Source: Brachypterus glaber (Eukaryota > Arthropoda > Insecta > Coleoptera > Kateretidae). From it: DNA of 64,000 bases. The stretch covers positions 15,486,089 to 15,550,088 of the forward strand of contig OY294054.1 of the NCBI GenBank assembly GCA_958510825.1, read 5' to 3'. Numbering within the stretch: the stretch's first letter is position 1; every line of letters starts with the position of its first letter. The notes under the pieces are model-generated. The model was not told the DNA's origin. It saw nothing but the letters and a program-made list of their open reading frames with translations, and ran no database searches. Below, one piece after another: positions 36,001 through 48,000 of this stretch. The translations under genes and the position numbers were made by a program.

Positions 36001-39000
36001 CCACTGTTCGAGGACGAAAAATTAAATACTAAAATGTTGAAAACCAAAATTTTAATGATGCAAGGCGAATGTACATTAAAAACTAAGAAAAAAACCTCAT
36101 ATACAGGTACTTCCAAAAATCAATCCTAATGGAGCTATGGTCTCCTAAATATGCACCATTATTAAAGGGCTATGGTAGCTTTAAAAGCGTTTTTTCGACC
36201 TACATGTATGGAAACTTTTTTTCTTAGTTTTTGATGTAGGATAACATTGCATCATTAAAATTTTGGTTTTCGACATTTTAGTATTTAATTTTTCGTCCTC
36301 GAACCGTGAAATTTCACCTTCAAATGAACTTTTCTCGAAAACGGTTAATCCTACAGCATACAACAAGAGTACCTTTTTTATGTATTTTGACCTGAGGAAT
36401 CATATTTCAAAAATAAAATTGCAAAAAAGTTACACAGAAAAAAGTTTGGGACAAAAAACTAATAAGGCCCCCCCGTTTCGCACACCCCTGGTTTAAATAA
36501 GTACGTGAAAATGACATACAAAGATGGGCCTTATTAGGATAAATTCACGTGCAAAACCTCGTTAATATATCTCAAAGGGTTCCTGAGTTATTAAATAAAA
36601 ACCGATTTTTTTAGCCAATTTCAAAGGGGCGTAGCTCCCTTATGACGCATTTTTAGACATATGTTTATAGGAACTTTTTGTCATATTTTATCATGTAGAA
36701 TCACCTGTTAAAATTTCCTACCCTATTTCAAATACACCCTGTATATAATATAATCCTTACAACTCCAGAACTATAGGAGTGTAGTAGCCCCACACTGTGT
36801 CGGTTAAAAAATTATAGCAAGTTTCAAGTTGCAACATTTTGCTTGGCTACGCAAAAATGGACTTCAAGGGATATATCTTTTTAGACCCGAAGGTATATAC
36901 CTTATACCTTCAAGTCTCTTTTCGCGTAATCACACATATTTGTTTTGTTTATTTTATCAAATGGTAGTAATTTTAAGCTTCTACCGTGAGAATCCCAGGA
37001 TACTCCTACAGGAGTTATAACTTTCTGAATTTAACTTTAAAGCATATTGTATCGAATATTCCGTGGAACAGTCGCAGATGAATAGTATTGTCCCTAATTT
37101 AAATAATGAACATAACTAACTATAGTTATTATTTTTTTCTAGCCTTTATTAACCTCGTGTCGATTTTTAGCATTTTTACCCAAAAAAAAAAATCCGTATT
37201 ATTTGTGTAGAGGGGCATAAAAATTGAGAATATTCCTTTATTATCCAGAAACACTTTTTTGTTCCATAAACGCCCAATATCAAAGTTTGTTTCAAAAAAT
37301 AAAAACCCTTCACATGATTTTCTATTTAAAAAGCGCCGGGCGGAACCTCTAAATATTTTTTAAAAAATCTAAAAAAAAACAGGGTTGTTTTTTCACCTAA
37401 AGGAACAATTTTGTGGGGTGGTACCCAAACAATTCCATAGGTCCTGGGCACCCTAGTAATTATACTTACGTTTGTTCGTTAATTATCTCCAGGCATGCGC
37501 AGAATAGACTTAAAATTACTTATTTCTCGTAAGCTTCGTTAATTTAAGAATAAACTAACCTCACTAATAGAATAATAGCGTTATTAATACAACAACATAT
37601 TGTTATATAAGCGCCAACCACAAATTGTACTATAGTATAGCATTAACTAGGACATAAGATAACATTTGTTATTGTATTTATAACAATTGTATTTTGTTTA
37701 TCTCTTAATTCTACAACTGGTTGTTGTATAACATATTTATGCTATGGCACATTACAAAATATGGTTGGCGCCTATATTACAACAAAATTTCTATCAGTGT
37801 TCCAATTTTGAAGTAGATATTTCAATTCGTTCAAAAGATAGGAGGGCGGGGGTTTGGACTTTTGGACAGCACTGTAATATTGTAAGCCCGTGTTTTAAAT
37901 AAAGCTCAGCGGAAAAATGGAAAAGGTAATATTATTAAATTATTATATCTCTGTACTAATGCATTTCACTAGCGGGTGATCAATTTAAAATGTATTCATA
38001 TCTATTAAGTTTTGAAATCTCTCATTCATTTTATATCACGTATAATATTCATACAAAGGCTTTTTAAACTCTTCACAGCACGTAATGCTGGAAAAATATT
38101 ATACGATGGTTTTTAAATTTACAAAATTTTCAAAAATTACTCTAAGTCAAAAATTGTTACATACAAATATTACACCGCACAGACGGGTATTTGACTGATC
38201 TAGCCGGCCAAAAGTCGGTCATAAAAACTTTAGCGTAAGCAGAAAAGGGAAGGTCCTATATAAAGTCGATGGATACAGTATATCCCCCACTCCCCGTACA
38301 TTCCTAGCCCCACTACGATCGGTCGAAACTTAGTGGTCATTTTAAGTTAAAGTTTTGTTTTTCGGCCTGCTAGTAGCTATTTTTCCTTTTTTTTTTTAAT
38401 ACAATGGATTCTGATGAAGCAGGTAAGTGTGCCTATTTTACGTAGCTTTTTGTGGATATATCTCTTATATTAACTAAAAAAATACGATTTCAGTAAGTGC
38501 TATTTTTTGGTGTATTTTTTTTCTAAATTTGAGTCTAGTAGTTGTACGCCCAAGATATCCTCCAATTTGTACATCTGAACTCCTCGACGGTTTACCCCTC
38601 GAAAAAAAACATGTTTTATAAAAGGAGAAAATATATAGAGAGCCAAGTCAAAAAATTATAAAAAATAGAAGGTAAACAAGATTATCTAAATTTGCAGAAA
38701 ACATTCATTAATAAAAAAAATCCTTTTATAAACAAAGAAGTCATAAAGCCACTTTTTCTATTTTGCGATTCTTATAAGCTCATAGTCACACGCATTTTGC
38801 GTGTTCTTATAGGCCCATAAGAGGTCTTTACTTTTTTTTTCTTTTGGGTTGGCAACAGACAAATGTCTATCTCTTGACGTTTGCCGTGCAATTGTGAACG
38901 TCGGTTTAAAGTTTAATTTTCTACAAAATTTTGTGTTTAGGTTATGTTTTACCGTGTCAAAATTGTGGCTTGGTTACTTGCAGTGGAAAAGTGAAGAAAT

Positions 39001-42000
39001 TACTATAAAATATATCAAAATAATATTCGTTCTTAGAATTTTAAACATGGCGAAAACTATAATGCCAATTCGAAACAAAAATCCCTAAATCAGTCATCAA
39101 TTTAAATGTAAGTTTTTTTAAATTTTAGAGCAAAATAGAAAAAATTGTATAAAGCACTCGTTTCATAACACGTTTTTAGCGCACTAGTACTTTAGAAAAC
39201 TCACCGCAAGCGGCTCGTTTTCTAAACTTGTACTCGTGCGCTAAAAACGTATGTTATGAAACTAGTACTTTAATATACTATTTTAACACGGTATAAAAAT
39301 AAACTGGGCAAACGGGCTCAAAGAAATCAAAATTTTGGGAATATACTATCCACTGCAGTGCAGTGGACCGTGGAATGCAAAGCATTATATATATTTCAAA
39401 GCATTTTATACATTTAGACATCAAACAAATATCATCTCTAATGGACATTTATCATGTTTTATATTTTACATTAAAAAGTATATTAAAGGATTTTTCTTTA
39501 TTTAGTTTTTCACGTTTTTTCCATAATATTCTATTTTGGTAACATGTACACACAAAAATGTTACAAATAAATAATAATAATAATAACAATTCTTTATTTC
39601 CATAGACTTACGTATAGGATAATGTCAAATATGGGGGGTTAACCGCCGGGGAAATCTTTTGTACACCCTTCGGGAACAGTAGGAATTCAGAGGAAGTCAC
39701 AAGGAATTCAGGGGAAGTCTCAAGGAATTCAGAGGAAGTCACAAGGAATTCAGGGGAAGTCATAAGGAATTCAGGGGAAGTCATGAGGATTTCAGGGGAA
39801 CTCATGAGGAATTCATTAATTAGGGGAACTCTTTTGTACACTTTCCTGGTAGCGGTTAACCCCCCAGTCAAATACAAATATGTATCTTAAAGTAAATAAA
39901 TTCATTAATTAATAAACAGACAAATAATATAAAATAGTACAAGTTAAAAATATTTAATTCCACCTTTTATCTAAAAACTCAGATAGAGTATATAAAACAT
40001 TTGATTTAAAAAAATTCTTTGTCTTTGCTTTAAATTGAGAAAAGCTGTTTAATTCCTTTAAATATTTTGGCAAATTGTTGTACAGCCTGATAGCTGTGAT
40101 TTTGGTAGAATTTTTAACATGCGTATAGTTATGAGTTGGTACATATAAACTCAATAATATTTCTTTTTTTTTTATTTCTCGGACAGGTCGATTTTTATTT
40201 TGAGCCAGACATCTTTTGGTTTTACTCACATGAGTAGAACCATATATCAAGTATATCCCCATTCGAAAAGTTTTTTGAATCCGGTTTCAAAAGTGTTTTG
40301 TTTTTGAAAATCGGACCTGCGATTTATTTGTCATTATTTTTTTTCAAATTGATATTTTTTATGAAATGCAGATCTCTGTCCCCTCTCGGTCTCCACGACG
40401 CTGCACACTCCAAGACGTAAGAGTTTACTTAACTCTTTGCTACAGCCACTCTTAAATAAGAACGTTGCTAAACACACGGCGTAAAAATTACGCCCACTTT
40501 TAAAAAATAAAAAAAAATAAATAATGTTTTAAAAATATAACCAGTTTATACTTTAATCCGTTTCTTTATACATTTTATTATTTATTTATAGCTGTAATAA
40601 TATAAAATATTAACATACATTATTTCTATTTTGTTAATTTCATTACAATGTTATATTTTAACAATTTTTTATTCGGTAAACTTTGTAAGGCATTTTACTG
40701 AATAACATGGTTGCGCAAATAAATAAACTTATTTATGAAATAAAATTAAAAATATTATTAACACGACAAAAACATAAAATTCCTAAAAAATGTAAAATCT
40801 AAAACTTTCATAACGCTATATTTTGCGTTTCCTAATTTTTAATGATAACGTAAAACATCTCAATAGAACTTACGCACTTTCGCGTTCGGGTTTAGTGCTT
40901 AAACTGAATGCGTAAAAGGTACTGAGACGCGCAGAGCTGCAAGTAGCAAGAGTTTGGAGAAATCACAATGTCTATACTACTCAGGCATAAAATATACGCC
41001 GTGTCTGTAGCTAAGGGTTAAAGATATTTGGAAAAGCTAACTGGTACTTAAAAGAAAGATAGGCCGACCTAAAACTTCTAGGTCTATGCTAGAATTAAAT
41101 ACTGCTCGGGTTAGAATGGAATACTGCTTCCAAAAACAAAGGCTGTAAGTTGTAGAAATTTTAGGGAAAATCGAAGGGAAAAATAAAGAAATGGTCTGGG
41201 ACAGGGTGGGATGAAGACCTGCTTTAACTGATAAGTAAATTGTTGACCAATAGGCTTTTTTAGTTCCTCTTTGTTAAGCTAGGGGAAATGGATAAATTTA
41301 ATTAACTTTGCATGAAATAACTCTTTATTTTCTATAAGCTTAGCGGTTTCGTACGTTTAATTATGAAATATAATATTGTCTAGAAATTCTATCTTTTATA
41401 GCTTTATGCAGCTATGCAACCTATTTTCGTAAGAATGGAGCCAAATATACAGGGTGAGAAATTAGGTTGTTCATTTGACATCTATCAAATTTAAGAACGT
41501 TTTTAGAAATGCAAACAAGTGCACATTGAGTGTTTTTTTTACTCGGCTGCGCCTCGTAAAAAATAAAAAAGGTATATTAACCTGATTTATTAATTACAGC
41601 GGAAAGTGGATAAAATATATTTTTAAAAATTTTAATGAATAAAGGAGGTATGAGACCCTTCTATGATAGGTACATCAATAATAATTTCAAAATGTTACAC
41701 AACAACTTCATCCACTTGCCGCTTTAATTTACTAATGTCTTTTTTGGTTTTAAAAGTCCAGTAAAGAAGAAAAAAAAACACTAATTGGTTAATTTTAATC
41801 AATGTTTTATTAATTTTAATACAAGCGTTGTTTAAAACACCTGAGAAAAGTAATTTTAAGTTAATCCATGAAAATAATATAAAAGTTTAGTCATAAATCC
41901 ACACTACAAATTATTTTTGCCAGTATACCGGATTTAGTATCGGACTGGCCAGCCCGAGGCTAGTAAGATTTGTAACCTAATATTAATAAGTAAAATTTGC

Positions 42001-45000
42001 CGACTGAAATCTTTTGAGGACTAAAAAAAAGCTCTTATCACCCCCATCATTTTTTTTACCCCTGCCAGAAATTATAATGTCACAAAAAAAACTCGTTTTG
42101 ATGACGAAAAAATAACTCATCACTCCCTGGCGAAAATTTTAGACTAAAGACTCTAAGGACCTCTTTAGCAAAGAGGTCCTTGCCTCCGGCGGGGACCCCC
42201 AAAGTATTAAGTATTAAGGTGGGGGCCCCGTGAGGGTTATCTTAGTATCTTACCTGTCCAGTCCGATGCTTTTTAAAAACGTCTGCTAACTTAGTGGAAC
42301 TAAGAAATTAAAATTTTCAAATAAGTAAAAAGCCGTGAAGATATATAACGCTTTGCATTCTGTCGCAATTAGTTCTTTTCTGGTGAAGTTTTAAGTTAAA
42401 CTTTAAAAAATTGTAATGGGATATTTCTTGTTTTTTTTTTCAAATTTGATATGATTGATCTTTCTAATAAAAGTAATTTTTACTATAAAAAAAAGTTGAT
42501 CGGAGAATTTTTCTACTATTTTCGATTTTTTTTTAATGTTTAGCCCACCATAACTTTCTTATTTTTAGAGGGATCCTTTTCAATTTGAAATATTGAAGCC
42601 TATTAGGCTTTGTGTTCTTACCAAGATTTTTTTTATCTGAAAATATGATTGGATTATTCTCTGTGCGGACAAGAAAAATATATAGGAGGCCCTCTCTCTA
42701 TTGTTACTGGCCTCTTTCTTCCGAATAATTAAAAAATTGGTGGTAAAGTGAATCATCTTACCCCGTTAAGTGAAACGTATACCGTCAACTGAGGCGACTT
42801 CGGACGGTGTGGGTGACCTCGGACACTTTTTCGCAAAATCCTCTGAACCAAAGAACGTGTGCACAAGTTTCGGGGTTGTGTGCACAAGTTGTGGAATCGA
42901 ACCCCACATTGTGCACATAACCCCACAACGTGTGCAAACGTACTTTGGTTCAGAAGGTTTTGCGAAAAAGTGTCCGAAGTCACCCACACCGTCCGAAGTC
43001 ACCCCAGTTGACGGTACGTTTTCAAATAGACAAGACAATAAGATAGTCATTAAATCCTTAGTCAATCAATACTGCCAACTATAAACTTTATGACGAGCTT
43101 TAACCACTAAAGTAGTGAAAATAAACGAAAGAATGCCTTTTCACCCTATTTAAGTTAACTGTAAAAATGAGTTTAAATCTATTTTATTGTAAATTTTACT
43201 TATTATAACATATAAGATTAATAATGTAAAATATGTAAACTATTACATGTAAAATTGATTTTTTTTTGTGATTTTATGTAATTTAATCAATCAAAATAAT
43301 GTTTTCTAAAAATTTGAAGTTTATATTTATTTTTCTTCTATTTTTTATAATTTTAGGAAAATAAACATAAAATGGAAGCCTAATACCAGAAAATTATATA
43401 CGACCTTCTTAAAGAGAACAGTCGATATATTTTTTACAGTGTACCAAATACTTTCTACAGATTTAATGCTATGCGTATTTTGCTCGCCCTTTATAATATT
43501 GGGCCACTTAATTCTATTGTTTAAAAATCAATAATAGAATTTGGCACACCTGTGCTTTGTTTTTGAAGTAAGCCTTAATGGGCATTTATTGAATTTATAT
43601 TCGATATCATTCATTAATTTCTATGGTGGGCAATGCGGCCAAAAGGACGCGAGGCTTAAGGCAAATGAGAGAAGCATCGACGGCTTACGTCCTAGACCAT
43701 AGAGACTAATCTGCTCTACCCAGAAAAAAGGCCGTAATATTCCATACTGAAAACCAAAATTGTTTTATAACATTTAGGAATCATTCTAGATTTAAAACAA
43801 CCTTGGGAGACGAGCTTTAACCACCGGAGAAAGAATTTCTTTGCATTTTAACCCCCGTATAAATATATATTCTATCTTTTTTCACTCCTCGACGTTAATA
43901 TGCAAGAAAGCTGTAAAAAGTGAAAAAATATGTCTCTCATTCTCGGTCCGACTGTGCAGGAAAACTCATGGCCATGATAAATTAAGAACACAAAGTTCTC
44001 AGACTGGATTGTTTTTGGTAAAAATTGGGGTGGAATAATATACTATAAACGACAAAGCCATCACAGAAAGTAATATGATAAATTATCATTGATAATGATG
44101 GGACATGACAACAATTTTTTTTGTAAAACGTCAAAATCTTTAATATAGGTATATATTTTTTATTTTTTCGCTCAATAATGTCAAATCTTAGGTAAACAAT
44201 TGGACACAACTTGGACATAATTCTAAAACTTTGCATGGGTAAGGCTTAGCTTCACAGTCGAACACACAATGGCGTTTGCGGCGTTTTGCCTATTGCCGGC
44301 AGCAAGGTTACGGCCCTCGGTATACCTAGGGTAGCGATGGCTTACGTCGTAGACCATAGAGACCAATCTGCTTCTGTTGTTACTATCTAATTCAATGCAT
44401 TACTGCTGCCTTGTAACTGGTCCCCGGGGACCGATTGCGACGTTTGGGAGGTGTTCAATTGCCCGGTGCCTGAACCAGCTATCGACTCCGCAAACACCAT
44501 CAACTATTTAAAGACGCCGATGCCGATGGATTCGATCGAATTATTCAAAAGTCCCACTTTTTATGCACATCTGCGTTAAGATATATGTTAGAGTCCAGGA
44601 CTTAAATTGGTTTAGGTTTAGTTTCGGTAAAAAATCCAACCATATCTTAAATGCCAACCAAAACTTATATACTGAACAGTATCCCTGAAGTTACACACAG
44701 ACTGTGTAAAATAATACAAAATATGTAAAATTACTAATTTTTATACATCTGCGTTAAAAGATAATGAAATAAATGCAATTAGGTTAGAAATAATGTGTAC
44801 TCGGTGCGACGGCGAAATGAGCCATATTTGTTGGCATATTTTTTTGTAAATTTGCGACTTATGGTAATTATTACATGTAAAATTGATTATTTACATATAC
44901 ATTAATGCAAAATTACAATAAAAAATGTTATTATTGTTACCTACTAATGCGTGGAATCTCGTTATCAGTAATTTTATATTATTATTACATGATTTTATGT

Positions 45001-48000
45001 ATTTTTACCAAAATATACATAAAAATCTGTATTTTTATAAAAAATTACAAAAAACTGTATTTTTACATAAAGTTATGTGAAAGAGGAATGGTGTAGGGGA
45101 ATTAGACGAAGTTAGTGAGGTAAGGTCGAGGTGCACTACCGGTGGTACACCGAGGCCTGTGCTAAAAAGTAGAAGTGCGTACACAGGGCTACCAAATTGG
45201 GCATGTATGTTAAGAAATGGCATAACTTTATTGGTCTACCGTAGCTTTTAAATTATGTAAAAATCTGATTTTTGTATAAAGGTAAAATACATACGTTAAG
45301 CTTTTTGGAAGAGTACACTTGGCTTCGAGTAATAGATTTGTATAGGACACGAAGTCCGTCTACGTTTAGTTTCATCTCGTAAAATGTTTGTGAACTTTAA
45401 ATATGGCCTTCGTTGATCTCGTATATTGCAAGAATTGCTTAGAGAATAAGTGTATAAAACATTTTCTGCGGAATACGCCTCGATCGCCCTGTATAATAGC
45501 TATATAATTTTCGGATAAGATCATTATTAGAGAATGCGATATTCCGAAGTCATAAAAGAGGAAGTAAATGGCGAACGGAACAGAAGGACCTAAGTTGCTT
45601 AAGCCAATCCATTAGGGAGTGTACCCAATCGACTAATTTAATCATATCCCTTCGCTGGACTAAGTGTCATTGCATGAAAGGATTAAATATAAATAAATAA
45701 TCTTCCTAAAACTCTATTCTCTAAGTACACAGCAAAAAATACAATGCGAAGAAATGCTTTCCTGTCTATCTCGCACGGTGGGGAATTTTTCGAATCTAGC
45801 AGGAGAAAAATAGCAAAACCAACTTTTATATTAAAGTATTAATACCTAAAAATAAACTGTTTAAAGTTTATTAAAATAACTGGGAAAGCCCTTGGATATT
45901 ACATGTTTATACTTTTATAGAGCTTAAAGTTGGCATCAAAGCATGTAAAAAAAAACTGTTTTTGTTGCATGCATTGAATGCTACAGTACGGATGTTTAAA
46001 AGTGATATTAAATTTTGAGTCCTATACATTATTAAGATCAAGTTATATACTTTAAATCGCTGGCTTTTTAAAAATTTTCAAAATATTTTATTTTACTTAA
46101 TCTACAGTTTGATTCGTATTGATTCCGGTAATAAATTTTTAACTCTCGGATAGCTTATTCTCTTATACTTTATAAAACCATACTAAATTTGGCCGCATAA
46201 AGTTGCATAATATTTTTACACGCCTTTATTATATGTGTGTGGTCCAGAAAAAACGTATATTAGCGTCAAAATGTAGATTTTAAAGTTATGCTTTCACGTC
46301 GACCCAAAATCGGTATCGGGGGGTTTTCCGGGGATTACAAATTTTTGTTCAAAATTAAAAAATCTAAATGAAGGCGCCAACATGACGGACGATTTGTGCC
46401 ATTAATGGCCCATTGGAACCAAAATCAGTATCTGGGGGTTTTCTGTGTCGTAGATTCAAAGTTTTTTGGTCAAAATAGAAATTTCAAAATGGCGGCGCCA
46501 ATATGGCGGACGAGTTCTGTCATTTATGTCCTGTTCGAACCAAAATTACTATCTGGGGATTTTCTGGGTCGTAGATTAGGAATTTTTGACTAAATTTTAA
46601 AAATTCAAAATGGCGGCGCCAATATAGCGAATTTTGGCATTTATGCCGACTCAAAATCGGTACATTAGGTTTTTGATGTAGTAGATTACGAATTTTTGGT
46701 CAAAATTTAGATTTCTTAGAATTTTTATTGAGATTTACAATATTTAACCACAAAATTGACTCCCACAAACATAGATATTTACAATTATTTTTTTCGTTAT
46801 CCACAGTAGGGTTGGTTTTACTTTTTTTAGATTTTTTTATTAAAGTTTACAAATTTTAACCCCATAAAAATTGACCCCCTTAAGCTCTAGATTTTTTTTA
46901 GCGATTTTTCTTGTTATCAACAGATTATTTTAAGTTAATAATATTTTTGGATTCAGGAAATTTTAATCTGGGGTTTCCATTTGGCCGGAGAGTTTTTGGA
47001 CACCCTGTATACTAATTAGGTCATGTTATGCAAAAAGTAACCAACCCACAATATATCACATATTGTGGGCAGGATGCAGAAATGTAGTATAGATCAGTAT
47101 ACTTACGACATTGTCTCGTTTTTTTTTTATTTGTGGGTTGGTTGCTTTTTGAATAACAGAGACCAATTATAATTAGTTAGATTACTAAACAGTAGTAAAA
47201 TTGTTACTTATTTCAAAGTGCAGAAAAATCATTAAAAAATCTAATTGCAATCATAAAATTTCTAAACACGAATGCAATAGTAGGTATATATTTTTTCTAA
47301 ATCAGGTTATAAATTAAATCATCTCCTTAATTAATGGCGCAGTCGGTAGATAGTTTTGTTGCTAATTGGATTTTTCAGGAGGTCAGGAAAAACAATGTTA
47401 GCCAGTCGTAAAATTGTAGGTATATTGTTTCATTAGGCGTAAAAGTGGTGCATTTTATGGCGACTCTAGTAAAACCTCGGTTAAGCTATGTGTAATTAAA
47501 AATAATTTTTGAAACCCCCATTTAGATAGTAAAATAATCAAAATTTAACTTATTTAAACCAAAAATCACAGAAAAATAACATCCACAAAAATATAGCAGA
47601 ACTGAAATAGTTTTTAGCTATGTTCCTACATGTAATTTTACAATTTTATATGAACATTACGTGTAATTTGGATAGAATATTCATTTAGTCGTAATTTTAT
47701 AATTTTATATAAATATTACATAATAGTATAATTTAAATGTAATAATCATATAAAATCGTAAAATTACATGTAATATCTCGTAACTTTTAGTTGTACCTGC
47801 ATGGCAACACATTACCTATAATTCTGCACTTTACATATTTATTTTTTTACAGTGTACTCTGTAAAATTTTACATGTAATTTTACATGTAATGTGCATAAA
47901 AAATTCTAAAATTACATGTAAAATTGTAAAATTTAATGTAAAATCTAGTAATAAATTTTACGTGTATTTGCATTGAATCACATTCACATGCAGAATGATG

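Larger units (their letters stand above)
39567..40428 (-). mobile_element. 5'-truncated non-LTR retrotransposon (Jockey/CR1-like), 3' end
   Basis: Read on the minus strand: the C-terminal end of a reverse transcriptase polyprotein, a 3' UTR, AATAAA (39593-39598) and a (TTA)n tail at 39568-39587, typical for insect LINEs. The 5' part is missing. The element carries MITE M8 (39632-39866) in its 3' UTR, and a piggyBac-like MITE begins at 40429 where the element fades. Confidence 0.75.

Noticed and set aside
35801..36496. Two frames with near-identical peptides on opposite strands
   Set aside because: They are the two inverted arms of element T35, a mirror-image effect, not paralogous genes.
39608..39877. 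89-codon minus frame with a seven-residue repeat (SPEFLMT-like)
   Set aside because: It comes from a 21-bp minisatellite inside a MITE; the period being a multiple of three keeps the frame open.
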